64,000 nucleotides of DNA, taken from positions 248,001-312,000 of the forward strand of contig JAHBXV010000001.1 in assembly GCA_019636285.1 (NCBI GenBank), given 5' to 3'. The stretch's first letter is position 1, and each line of letters starts with the position of its first letter. Positions 8,275 to 16,933 of this stretch are shown here, piece by piece. Source of the DNA: Planctomycetaceae bacterium (GTDB lineage: Bacteria > Planctomycetota > Planctomycetia > Planctomycetales > Planctomycetaceae). The position numbers and the translations under genes were made by a program. The notes below the pieces were generated by a model. That model did not search any database. It was not told where the DNA came from and worked only from the letters and a program-made list of their open reading frames with translations.

Positions 8275-9201
8275 TCAGAATTCGCCAAGAACTTCCCCAC
8301 CGTTTCGCGAAACCAGTCCGTCATACAGGACAACATCCAGATTTTCGGAGAGGAACCGGACCGAACCGTCGCCCATCAGGTGATGCGCGCCCCCTTCGTG
8401 CTGGCTGGATGGGCCGTACTCCTGCCCGATTGAGTTGGGGAAGACGCCTCCCTGGAAATAGGGCCTGTAGTTGATCGAGACCGAGGGACCGGCATAGTTC
8501 GGCGGGATCAGCGCCATGTACCGCGCTGCGACCGAGGCACTCGTCCCGTCGATCCACACCGCCGCCTTTTCCTCGCGCGTTTCGGCGATCACCGCCGTGT
8601 TTGAAGTTCCGTCGGTAATATCGCGGAAGCCGACCTTCGACTGGGGATACATCACCCCCTCGGCGGGGATCGCTCCCGACAGACCGAGGACAGTCTTCGC
8701 CCCCAGGGCCACGTAATTGCGGACCGCGAACTGGGAATAACCGACCGTCGTCACGTACAGCGGATCTTCGCTGTACGTCTTCCCGGAGTAACTGGGGCAC
8801 TTGTAGAACGACAGAACCTGTGAAGCCACGGTGCGATTCGCCGGTCCCAGCGCGGACGTATTGTAGTCGATCGTGTTGTAAAGATTGGCCCCGTCCAGAT
8901 ACGGAAGAATGAGGCTGGCGAAGCTGTGCAGACGGATGGTCGGATCGTTCGGTCCCGTTCCCGGCCAGTTCCAGACACCGCGACCGAAACCGCTGATACT
9001 GCTCGGAGGAAAGACGGTGAACGACGACTCATAGTTGTGAACCGCGAGGCCAATTTGTTTGAGGTTGTTGCGGCACTGCGTCCGGCGGGCCGCCTCGCGG
9101 GCCTGTTGCACGGCCGGCAGCAACAGCGCGATCAGGATCGCGATGATCGCGATCACCACGAGAAGTTCAATCAGCGTAAATCCTCGGCGGCGGGTGGGCA
9201 T
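8275..9201 (-). CDS. DUF1559 domain-containing protein (type II pseudopilin-like)
   Basis: 308 residues, ATG with AGGAA about 9 nt upstream. The leader starts at once with [20 protein letters not shown] and continues [17 protein letters not shown], then [18 protein letters not shown]. The C-terminus [17 protein letters not shown] completes the DUF1559 pattern. Its upstream region carries the 24-bp inverted repeat shared with the propeller operon. The gene is 104 nt ahead of the PhyH gene on the same strand and could be the first gene of a transcript running into the ArsR cluster, although the gap also leaves room for a separate promoter. Confidence 0.9.
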   Translation of the reverse strand: MPTRRRGFTLIELLVVIAIIAILIALLLPAVQQAREAARRTQCRNNLKQIGLAVHNYESSFTVFPPSSISGFGRGVWNWPGTGPNDPTIRLHSFASLILPYLDGANLYNTIDYNTSALGPANRTVASQVLSFYKCPSYSGKTYSEDPLYVTTVGYSQFAVRNYVALGAKTVLGLSGAIPAEGVMYPQSKVGFRDITDGTSNTAVIAETREEKAAVWIDGTSASVAARYMALIPPNYAGPSVSINYRPYFQGGVFPNSIGQEYGPSSQHEGGAHHLMGDGSVRFLSENLDVVLYDGLVSRNGGEVLGEF

Positions 9202-9257
9202 GGTCGGAGGTTCCTGTGCAGGAGGAAGGCAGGTTGAGGGCGGCGGATATTGCTGTC

Positions 9258-9281
9258 ATATTCTGACATACGTCAGAGTGT
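9258..9281 (-). promoter_or_regulatory. 24-bp inverted-repeat operator, copy 1
   Basis: On the plus strand the site reads ATATTCTGAC, a 4-nt spacer ATAC, then GTCAGAGTGT. The arms match at 8 of 10 positions, with a perfect inner CTGAC/GTCAG. It lies 57 nt before the DUF1559 start. Read on the minus strand, weak -35 (ATGACA) and -10 (GAATAT) elements with a 17-nt spacer would overlap it. A near-identical site is at 13775. Dyad symmetry over a promoter suggests a repressor site; the repressor is not identified. Confidence 0.55.
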
Positions 9282-9365
9282 GTCATCCTAACGGGCCGTC
9301 GTTTCAACGGCAACTCGCGGGATAGCGACACTGCTCACCGTGCGCGGCAGCCCGAATCCTCCCAT

Positions 9366-10691
9366 TCAGGCTGGAGACTCGGTGAGAATCTCGGCGATCG
9401 GCTTCGCATCCGGGTCGGCCAGTCGAATCGGCCGCGCCACATTCGACATATTTTGTTTGCGCGGGTCGATCCCCAAGGCGACGAAAATTGTTGCCAGCAG
9501 ATCGGGCGTCGAAACCTGTCGATCGTCGACGACGAGCCCGCTGGCATCGGTTCGTCCGACGACTTGCCCACCACGAATCCCGCCGCCGCCAAGGACCACG
9601 CTCCAGGCCTTCGGATAATGATCGCGGCCCTGTCGTGGGTTGATGACCGGTGTCCGGCCGAATTCTCCCATCCAGACCACGAGAGTCGTTTCAAGCAACC
9701 CCCGTTCAGACAAATCCCGCATCAGGGCTGACCAGGCCGTGTCGAGGGTACCACACAGGCTTTGCACACGGGGAAAATTCGCCTCGTGGGTATCCCAACC
9801 GCCGAGGGAGACTTCGACAAACGGGACGTTCCGCTCCACCAGTCGCCGGGCCAGCAAACATCCCTGGCCGAACTGCCCGCGGCCATAGCGGTCCCGAACG
9901 TCGGCAGGTTCATGGTCCAGAGAAAAGGCTTTCGCAGCGGCCGGGCTCATCAGCCGATTCGCCTTCCGGTACGCCTCGCGATGACTCTCTGCGGCTGCCC
10001 CGGGTCGCGCGGCCAGGAATGGCTGTTCGAGCGCTGAAAGCAGCCGTAATCGTTCGTCTACCTGCTCGGGAGAAATGCCCCGAGCGACCGCGAGATTTTC
10101 GACACTCAGCGGTGGACCCGCCATCTGGTCATCCGATTCCCGCCCGACCACCAGCGGCGCATACGACGGTCCGAGAAATCCCCCCGGAGGCATGCCCGGA
10201 CTGAACAACCCTCGTGAGAAAACGCTCACGTAGTTCGGCAGATCACCGGTCTGCTCACCCGCTTCCTTCGCGACGAGCGATCCCAGCACGGGAAATTGAA
10301 TCGAGGCCTGCGGAAAGTACCCGGTCCGCAAATTGTCGCGGGCACGACCGTGGTCCCCCTCTTTCGTCGACATCGAGCGAACCACCGCCAGGTGCTCGGA
10401 CCATTTCGCGATCTCGGGCAAATGCTCCGAGAACTGAATCCCCGGAGTTCGCGTTTCGATCGGCCGAAAAGGGCCGCCATTCGCATGGTCGGGTTTGAGA
10501 TCGAACGTATCGGTCTGGCTGGGCCCGCCATTCATCCACAGCAGGATGCACGACCGCTTCGGACGTGGCGAACCCTCAACGGCCGCCGCAACCGCGGGCA
10601 TCCAGCACCGCAACGACGCCCCAAAGGCCAAGGCAGCCGTCGAGCCCAGCCATAGACGACGCGGCAGCATCGAATCGCGTTGTGTGAACAT
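9366..10691 (-). CDS. DUF1501 domain-containing protein (sulfatase-like fold, exported)
   Basis: 441 residues. The N-terminus (MLPRRLWLGSTAALAFGASL) looks like a signal peptide, possibly Tat-type with an RR pair. The DUF1501 hallmarks are CILLWMNGGPSQTDTFDLKP, STKEGDHGRARDNLRTGY, FVEVSLGGWDTHEANF and VVWMGEFGRTPVINPRQGRDHYP. These proteins are related to alkaline phosphatase/sulfatase folds and are nearly always encoded next to DUF1549/DUF1553 proteins, as here. Their reaction is not established. The gene follows the DUF1549 gene after 149 nt holding a palindromic element. A second ATG at 10670 is an alternative start. Confidence 0.9.
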   Translation of the reverse strand: MFTQRDSMLPRRLWLGSTAALAFGASLRCWMPAVAAAVEGSPRPKRSCILLWMNGGPSQTDTFDLKPDHANGGPFRPIETRTPGIQFSEHLPEIAKWSEHLAVVRSMSTKEGDHGRARDNLRTGYFPQASIQFPVLGSLVAKEAGEQTGDLPNYVSVFSRGLFSPGMPPGGFLGPSYAPLVVGRESDDQMAGPPLSVENLAVARGISPEQVDERLRLLSALEQPFLAARPGAAAESHREAYRKANRLMSPAAAKAFSLDHEPADVRDRYGRGQFGQGCLLARRLVERNVPFVEVSLGGWDTHEANFPRVQSLCGTLDTAWSALMRDLSERGLLETTLVVWMGEFGRTPVINPRQGRDHYPKAWSVVLGGGGIRGGQVVGRTDASGLVVDDRQVSTPDLLATIFVALGIDPRKQNMSNVARPIRLADPDAKPIAEILTESPA

Positions 10692-10734
10692 GATGAGCAG
10701 AAGCCTTCACGTGTTCTGTCAAGATTCGGTTTTC

Positions 10735-10812
10735 GTGTGCCACTGGCTCCGCCCGCGTGCCTCAAGTCATTCGCGCATAACCTCTAAGACACTGGCAAAG
10801 CCAGGGGCACAC
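10735..10812. repeat. Palindromic element between DUF1549 and DUF1501 genes
   Basis: Outer arms GTGTGCCACTGGCT (10735-10748) and AGCCAGGGGCACAC (10799-10812) match at 13 of 14 positions. A smaller hairpin, CTGGC-AAA-GCCAG, lies inside the right side. The GTGCCACTGGC core resembles palindromes dispersed in planctomycete genomes. It may attenuate transcription between the two genes or be a small non-autonomous element. Confidence 0.5.
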
Positions 10813-10840
10813 ATTCCTTATCCTGAACTGTGTAATACCC

Positions 10841-12406
10841 CTAATGGTTCCACCGGAACTCGGGTGAGTTCAAAAGCGCCCACAAGAGATTCCCCAGCCG
10901 ATCGCCACGCTCCTGATTCGCGTGTTCCGTCTTCAGCGTCGTAGCGATCGAGTCGCGCTCGGCATCGGTCGGAAGCCGACTCAACGTCGCGAGAAACAGC
11001 TCATCGATCTGCCGGTCCAGCTCATCTGGAAACTCATCGAGAATTCGCTGCAACCTTGCGCCGGTTGCGAGCTTCGTGGCCCGGTCGACAATTCTCCCGT
11101 TCATGAACGCCAGCGCCTGCGTCACGCTGGTTGCCGGATCGGTCGCGCTCCCCTCGGCCTGGAGCAAATTGAGAATCCTCCGGCGATCGAGTTCCTCAAC
11201 GTCATCACCAGCCACGCGCTCGTCGGCAGGCTGAACCTGGACCGCGAGCACCAGACTGTCTGCAAACTGATCCGGCGACATCGGCCGAATCGCCATCCGC
11301 GCGAAGAGTTCCGGCTGCGACTGATTGTCATGGGTGAGCCGACTGGTCCGCCGATATGCCTCAGACCGGCAGATGGCGCGCAGGAGGAACGAGACATCGT
11401 ATCGCGATGCCCGAAACGCCGCCGCGATTTCATCCAGCAGCTCCGGATGTGACGGCGGATTCGCCGCACTGTAGTCATCGACCGGTTCCGTCAATCCAGT
11501 CCCCAGCAACTGGCTCCAGACCCGATTGACGATCGCTTTCGCGAAGTAGGGATTTGATGGCGATGTCATCCAGGCCGCGAACTCGACTCGTGGCGACTGC
11601 GTTCCCGCAGGTCGCGGTTTCGCTTCATCCAAAAATTGAACCGGAACCATCCGTTCCGTATTCATCAGTGAGATTTCTTTCCGATCGGCCACTTCTACGA
11701 GCGGAGCAAACGGCCCCTTGCCGCGTCGTTCGATGCCCGCAAAAAAGGCGGCTTGGCTCCAGAACTGCTCCCGCGTCCAAGGATCGAACGGGTGATTGTG
11801 GCACTCGGCACATTCGAGCCGCAGCCCGAGAAAGGTCCGAATCGAACTCGACGCAATCTTCGCCGGATCGGCGTTCTTCGACGCGATGAACGCGATGGGA
11901 TTGGGTTGATTGAGATCGCGCAACACGAATTCCGGCGTCTGGTCCGGGCTCGCGATCGGAACCGTCAGCAAGTCCCGCACGATGACATCGAACCCTGCAT
12001 TCTCCAGTCGTCGTTGCTCGAGAAACTTCTCGAAGCCCGGTTGCAAGTAGCGCAATTGCGGTTCAGTTTCGATCTCCGGCAGAAGCAGCGCTCGCCAGGT
12101 CCGCGCGAAATGTCGTGCGTGCCGCACGTCTGCGATCAAGCGGTCGACAAGCTTCGACCGCTTGTCGAGATCGCTGTCGGCCAGGAAAGCGCGAACCTCA
12201 TCGGCCGTCGGGATGCAGCCAATCAGGTCGAGACTGGCTCGTCGCAGGAATTCGGCATCGTCCGCCGGTGGCGCCGGTTCCACCGACTCGATGCTCAGAT
12301 GCTCGGCAATCCGGGTATCGATAGCCCGTGCCAGGGCATCCTGATCGCCACTGTAGGCGGGAGGGACACCAATCAGGCCGAGAAGGATCCACGGTATCAC
12401 GTTCAT
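10841..12406 (-). CDS. DUF1549/DUF1553 domain-containing secreted protein
   Basis: 521 residues with a signal peptide (MNVIPWILLGLIGVPPAYSG). The DUF1549 half contains FLRRASLDLIGCIPTADEV and CAECHNHPFDPWTREQFW, the latter a CxxCH-containing motif characteristic of the family. The DUF1553 half contains YFAKAIVNRVWSQLLG and FLLRAICRSEAYRRTS. This is the short form without an N-terminal cytochrome (PSD1) domain. Such proteins pair with DUF1501 proteins in planctomycetes; the biochemical role is unproven. It lies 36 nt after the PQQ propeller gene and so is almost certainly co-transcribed with it. Confidence 0.9.
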   Translation of the reverse strand: MNVIPWILLGLIGVPPAYSGDQDALARAIDTRIAEHLSIESVEPAPPADDAEFLRRASLDLIGCIPTADEVRAFLADSDLDKRSKLVDRLIADVRHARHFARTWRALLLPEIETEPQLRYLQPGFEKFLEQRRLENAGFDVIVRDLLTVPIASPDQTPEFVLRDLNQPNPIAFIASKNADPAKIASSSIRTFLGLRLECAECHNHPFDPWTREQFWSQAAFFAGIERRGKGPFAPLVEVADRKEISLMNTERMVPVQFLDEAKPRPAGTQSPRVEFAAWMTSPSNPYFAKAIVNRVWSQLLGTGLTEPVDDYSAANPPSHPELLDEIAAAFRASRYDVSFLLRAICRSEAYRRTSRLTHDNQSQPELFARMAIRPMSPDQFADSLVLAVQVQPADERVAGDDVEELDRRRILNLLQAEGSATDPATSVTQALAFMNGRIVDRATKLATGARLQRILDEFPDELDRQIDELFLATLSRLPTDAERDSIATTLKTEHANQERGDRLGNLLWALLNSPEFRWNH

Positions 12407-12442
12407 GCCTCGCGGTCTGGATCAGGAAAGTGGCGGTCGCGA

Positions 12443-13732
12443 CTATTTCGACTGTGCGTCCGCGTTCGGCGACAATTCCAGGCACGTCAATTCCTTGTCG
12501 TCCCGGACGTAGACCCGCCCGTTCGCGAGCGCCGGATTGCTGAGTGTTCCCCGCGAGACCTGCGACTTCGCGAGTTGCTTGAACCCTTCGCGCGTCACGT
12601 CGGCCAGCACGAGGTTCCCGGCATCATCGAGAAACAACAGCTTGCCGTCTCCCGTTCCAATTAACCCGGCGTGATAGTAGCCCACGCCTTCCTGCTTCCA
12701 AAGCTCTTCGCCACCCGCCAGATCGAAACATGTCAGATCGGTGCGCGGCAGCGGCGAAAGGACGTTCGTCACGATCAACACGCTTCCCTTCGGCCCCATC
12801 GTTCCGGTGGAAAAGTAGCTGCTCGCATCCTGATTCCACCATGCCGCTTTGAGGGCTGATTTCTCCTGGCCATCGGGTAACACCAGCGACATGGTCCCGG
12901 TGTCCTGAGTCGTGACGACCAGCGACGAATCCATCGCCAGTGGAGTGGGTGAAACTCCCGCCGGCTGAAACACCAGCGGATGTTCCCACTTCACTTGGCC
13001 ATCCGCCGGTGAAAGCCCCACGACCCGCAATGTCGTCTGCACGACGATTTCCTGCTGTGAAGTACCTCCACGATCGCGCGTCAGCAGAATGGGTGAAGCC
13101 GAACTCGCCGGCTCGTCCAGCCCTTTCCACGCCACTTCGCCCGACTCCAGACGATAAGCGACGACAGCGCTGCCCCCCGCGCCGACCATCGCGATCACGT
13201 TCTCACCCACGATCAATGGCGAACTGCAAACGCCGAATCGCGGCAGCGATCCCTTGAACTCTTCGTACGGATTCGTCTGCCACAGCCGCTTTCCCGTCTT
13301 CAGGTCGTAGCACGACAGGACGCCCGTGATGCCGTAGGTCACGAGTTTCCCGTTCGCGATTGTCGGCGTCGTCCGCGGCCCGGCTCCGAACATGCTGCGA
13401 TAGCGTGTGCGGGGATAGCGGTCGCTCCACAATTCCGTGCCCGTCGCCGCGTCCAGTGCCAGAACCTCTTCGGCGTCCTCGCCTTCCACCGCCGAGTGAA
13501 TAACCGTTGCTCCGCCAGCAACGATCGGCGACGTGTAGGCCAGTGTCACCGGCCGCTTCCAGGCCACCCTGGGCGCGTCATTCCAGGCGGCGACGACTTC
13601 GTCCGTCACCCCGTTTCGATTCGGTCCCAGCCACTGGGGCCAGTCTCCGGCGAAGGCGGCACCGCTCACGAAGAACAGCCACGCCCCGACAACTCGCACG
13701 GTCGTCGGGACTTGCACAGACTTGGGGACCAT
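12443..13732 (-). CDS. Secreted PQQ-binding-like beta-propeller repeat protein
   Basis: 429 residues from the ATG at 13732, which has GGAG about 8 nt upstream; a start at 13786 would run through the operator. The signal peptide is followed by the planctomycete start of this family (AGDWPQWLGPNRNGV) and by blades such as VLALDAATGTELWSDRYP and LSCYDLKTGKRLWQTNPYE, the A-x-D-x-x-T-G-x-x-x-W repeats of PQQ-type propellers. Conserved dehydrogenase active-site motifs were not seen, so it is probably a scaffold or binding protein. It is first in the operon with DUF1549/1553 and DUF1501. Confidence 0.88.
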   Translation of the reverse strand: MVPKSVQVPTTVRVVGAWLFFVSGAAFAGDWPQWLGPNRNGVTDEVVAAWNDAPRVAWKRPVTLAYTSPIVAGGATVIHSAVEGEDAEEVLALDAATGTELWSDRYPRTRYRSMFGAGPRTTPTIANGKLVTYGITGVLSCYDLKTGKRLWQTNPYEEFKGSLPRFGVCSSPLIVGENVIAMVGAGGSAVVAYRLESGEVAWKGLDEPASSASPILLTRDRGGTSQQEIVVQTTLRVVGLSPADGQVKWEHPLVFQPAGVSPTPLAMDSSLVVTTQDTGTMSLVLPDGQEKSALKAAWWNQDASSYFSTGTMGPKGSVLIVTNVLSPLPRTDLTCFDLAGGEELWKQEGVGYYHAGLIGTGDGKLLFLDDAGNLVLADVTREGFKQLAKSQVSRGTLSNPALANGRVYVRDDKELTCLELSPNADAQSK

Positions 13733-13774
13733 CTCGCACGCTCCAGCGGGATCCACGGCCGTTGCACACACTGA

Positions 13775-13798
13775 ATATTCTGACACACGTCATAGTGT
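13775..13798 (-). promoter_or_regulatory. 24-bp inverted-repeat operator, copy 2
   Basis: The left arm ATATTCTGAC is identical to copy 1 at 9258; the spacer is ACAC and the right arm GTCATAGTGT differs by one base from copy 1. It sits 43 nt before the propeller start at 13732, at a distance like that of copy 1. On the minus strand, GGACAA and GAATAT flank it as weak promoter elements. Two copies before two neighbouring operons make a shared regulator likely. Confidence 0.55.
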
Positions 13799-13969
13799 TT
13801 GTCCGTACGAGAATCAATCTCGGACCGGTAACACGGTCATTCGTGTCGGCCGTGCAAGACCGGATCGCATCGCATTGATTCTCGCCGATGCGTCGACGAT
13901 ACTTCCTGTTCATGAGTCGCTCCGGGCCACCTCCGACCCGGACTCGCGCACTGCCTGGGAGTCGTCATC

Positions 13970-15697
13970 GTGTCTATTGTCGCGCTGCTTGGACTGTCTA
14001 GCGGATTGGCCTCGATCGCTCTCGCACAGTCGCCGACTCCACCGGACCTCATTCTTCACAACGGCAAAGTCGTCACGGTCGATCCGGAGTTCCGCATCGT
14101 CGAAGCACTGGCCGTCGGCGGTGGGAAAATCCTCGCGGTCGGAACAAATGACGATGTCCGAAAACTCGCGGGTTCTGAAACCCGTTTGATCGACCTGGCT
14201 GGGAAAACGGTCATTCCCGGCCTCGCCGACACCCACGTCCACGCGACCGGAGCCGCGCTGTATGAGTTCGATCATCCCATCCCCGAAATGGATACCGTCG
14301 CGGACGTTCTGAAGTACGTCGCCGCACGGGCCGACGCCCTCGAGGACGGCGAGTGGATCCTCATCAGCCAGGTCTTCATCACCCGCCTGCGCGACCAGCG
14401 GTATCCCACGCGGAAGGAACTCGACCTGGTCGCTCCCAAAAACCCGGTCGCCTTTCGCACTGGCCCCGATTGCGCCCTCAATTCCCTGGCGCTCCAACTG
14501 AGCGGCATCGACAAAGACTTCAAAATCCCCGAAGGCGAAAGCGGGCTCATCGAGCGCGACGCCAATGGCGAACCGACAGGCATCCTCCGCAATGCGGGCC
14601 GCTTCGTGAAATCGAAGTCCCCCGAGAAATCCGCCTCCCGCGACGAGCGACGCGAACGCCTGCGGCAACTGCTCGCAGACTACAACGCCGTCGGCATCAC
14701 CAGCATTGCCGACCGGTCCGCCAGCGAGGACGCCGTCAATCTCTACAAGGAACTGAAAGACCGGGGAGAACTCGGCTGCCGAGTGTTCCTGTCCTATGGA
14801 GTCAACGGACAAGGAAAGATTGAAGACGTCAAAGCCGCCATCCAGAAGGCGGCTGACCATCCTCTCCATCAATATGACGAATGGCTGTGGCTGCGCGGAA
14901 TCAAAGTCTTTCTGGACGGCGGCATGCTCACCGGCAGCGCCTACATGAAACAACCCTGGGGCGTCAGCCAGATCTATTCGATCACCGATCCCGACTATCG
15001 CGGCTTGCTCTTTATCCCCGAAGACCGTCTGGAGCAGATGGCCCGGTACGCCCTCGAACGCGATCTCCAGTTCACGGCTCATTCGGTCGGAGACGGGGCC
15101 GTCGAAGCCCTCGTCGCCGCCTATGCCGCCATCAACCGCGATCTCCCGCTGCGCGATCGGCGGCCCTGCGTCACGCACTGCAATTTCATGTCGCCAGACG
15201 CCATCGCCACGATGAAGGATGTTGGGATTGTCGCCGATCTCCAACCGGCCTGGCTGTGGCTCGATGGCGCGACTCTGACAAAACAATTCGGCGACGAGCG
15301 GCTCGCTTACTTTCAGCCCTATCGCACCCTCGCCGAACAAGGCGTCATCGTGGGTGGTGGTTCCGATCACATGCAGAAGATCGGCAGCAAACGCTCGGTG
15401 AATCCCTACAACCCGTTTCTCGGAATGTGGATCACGATCGCCCGCCAACCGCGGCGAATGGACGGCCCCTTGCATCCGGAACAGTGCATCACGCGCGAGC
15501 AGGCGCTGCGGCTCTATACGATCCAGAACGCGTACCTGACATTCGAAGAAAAGCTCAAAGGTTCACTTGAAGCCGGCAAGTACGCCGATTTCGTGGTCCT
15601 CAAGACCGATCTTCTCACCTGCCCCGAAGACGAGATCGCCAACATCGACGTGGAGGCGACCTACGTCGGGGGCAAGCAGGTCTATCCGCGACCGTAG
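13970..15697 (+). CDS. Amidohydrolase family protein (Amidohydrolase_3, YtcJ-like), exported
   Basis: 575 residues from a GTG with GGGAG 8 nt upstream. A short signal peptide (LLGLSSGLASIALAQS) precedes DLILHNGKVVTVDPEF, which starts the urease-like composite beta domain. The metal-binding HxH is in PGLADTHVHATG, and later ligands probably lie in DLQFTAHSVGDGAV and GGGSDHMQKIG. The length and ending (KYADFVVLKTDLL) fit YtcJ/AepA-type metal-dependent hydrolases of the N-acyl or amide type. Substrate is unknown. It diverges from the propeller operon; the 237-nt gap holds the operator. Confidence 0.88.
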   Translation: MSIVALLGLSSGLASIALAQSPTPPDLILHNGKVVTVDPEFRIVEALAVGGGKILAVGTNDDVRKLAGSETRLIDLAGKTVIPGLADTHVHATGAALYEFDHPIPEMDTVADVLKYVAARADALEDGEWILISQVFITRLRDQRYPTRKELDLVAPKNPVAFRTGPDCALNSLALQLSGIDKDFKIPEGESGLIERDANGEPTGILRNAGRFVKSKSPEKSASRDERRERLRQLLADYNAVGITSIADRSASEDAVNLYKELKDRGELGCRVFLSYGVNGQGKIEDVKAAIQKAADHPLHQYDEWLWLRGIKVFLDGGMLTGSAYMKQPWGVSQIYSITDPDYRGLLFIPEDRLEQMARYALERDLQFTAHSVGDGAVEALVAAYAAINRDLPLRDRRPCVTHCNFMSPDAIATMKDVGIVADLQPAWLWLDGATLTKQFGDERLAYFQPYRTLAEQGVIVGGGSDHMQKIGSKRSVNPYNPFLGMWITIARQPRRMDGPLHPEQCITREQALRLYTIQNAYLTFEEKLKGSLEAGKYADFVVLKTDLLTCPEDEIANIDVEATYVGGKQVYPRP

Positions 15698-15715
15698 CGG
15701 TCTTGTCGAGGCGGC

Positions 15716-16657
15716 TCAATCTTCCAGCTTGATGAACGCCACGGCGTTGTTGTTGTTCATCGGAATGACAAGCTGCTTCTGCTTCGAGTCATACCCCATC
15801 GATGCGGCGCTGGGGATACCGGAGGCAATCATCTTCGCGGGCTGACCGGGAACGATCTTCGAAACGCTGCCGAACCGGACACTGCTGACGTACTTGGTTC
15901 CGTCAGACATAATCACCAGCCCGTCGTTCCCCGCTTCAACCGCGTGCTCTGTACGAATCAGTTTGCCGCTGGGGTCGAACGTCAGGACGGCATTGTCGCC
16001 GATGTTCACGACGACGATATTGCCTTCCGGATCGATCGCCACGCCGTTCGGAGTCACCAGCGGCTTGCCGTCGACAAAAATTGATACCACTCCTTCGGCC
16101 GTGATCTTGTAAACCCGCTCCGGCGGCCGCGTATTGGAGACAAAGATCGTTCCTTCCTTGGTGACGCCAATTCCGTTGAGGAACGTGGCCCCTTCGACGG
16201 GGAAAGCCGGCCCCGGAGTTCCCGTCGCAAGATCGAATGTGCGGACGACGTCGATATCGGCCGTATAGAGCACGCCGTTCCGGATAGCGCTCCCCAGGGG
16301 ATGGTTCAGAGTCAGCCCATCGCGCGTGGCGCCAATCCACTTCGCCGTATGCACGCTTCCATCGGGATTCAGCAGCGAAACATAGCCATCGTTGGCTTCC
16401 ACCATCTGCGGATTGCCCGCGTTCATGACGACGATCAGGTTTCGTTCGGGGTCATAGGTGCAGCTCTCGGCAAAGCGGAAACTTCCGTAAACTTTGACGT
16501 TGCTGGAGATCGGCACGAACTCGCCGGCTTCGTTCACGGAGCCCAATGGCTTGCCGACTTCGAACTTCTTCTCCTGGGCCACTGCCCGAGTCGGCGCGAA
16601 GGCCATGCCACCGAGAACCAGCATCATCCCGGCGGAAACGGTCAACAGATTCTTCAT
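15716..16657 (-). CDS. Secreted NHL/SMP-30-like beta-propeller protein
   Basis: 313 residues from the ATG at 16657 with an AGAGAGAA ribosome site; the open frame extends upstream but that stretch is not signal-like. The signal peptide is MKNLLTVSAGMMLVLGGMAF with cleavage near AVAQ. Blades include VTPNGVAIDPEGNIVVVNI and FLNGIGVTKEGTIFVSN, typical of NHL or gluconolactonase-type propellers. No clear lactonase metal site could be assigned. It converges with the amidohydrolase, only 18 nt away, and diverges from the aldehyde dehydrogenase. Confidence 0.8.
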   Translation of the reverse strand: MKNLLTVSAGMMLVLGGMAFAPTRAVAQEKKFEVGKPLGSVNEAGEFVPISSNVKVYGSFRFAESCTYDPERNLIVVMNAGNPQMVEANDGYVSLLNPDGSVHTAKWIGATRDGLTLNHPLGSAIRNGVLYTADIDVVRTFDLATGTPGPAFPVEGATFLNGIGVTKEGTIFVSNTRPPERVYKITAEGVVSIFVDGKPLVTPNGVAIDPEGNIVVVNIGDNAVLTFDPSGKLIRTEHAVEAGNDGLVIMSDGTKYVSSVRFGSVSKIVPGQPAKMIASGIPSAASMGYDSKQKQLVIPMNNNNAVAFIKLED

Positions 16658-16933
16658 GAGCGGAGTTCTCTCTGCGTCGATGGTTGTACGATCACCACTT
16701 CTGAAACAGCCACGGACCGGCCCGCGCCCGATCGACGGACCCGCTTTAGGTGTCGGACCGGTGGCAGAGTCGGCTAGAGGGATGATATCGTTGGGGAAAC
16801 CATCGTCCAAGATTCGCACGATGGTCGTCGTCAGGTTCCATTCTCATGAGCCGATTCTTGGGGTTCGGCTGTCGACATCTCGTGCATCCGGGCAAAGCTC
16901 CCTTCAACCGTGACCTCGCAACAGGACTGTTCC

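Noticed and set aside
13910-15475. 521-codon open frame antisense to the amidohydrolase
   Set aside because: It lies wholly opposite a gene with complete family motifs, has no ribosome site or recognisable domain, and its composition is what high-GC codon bias gives on the reverse strand.
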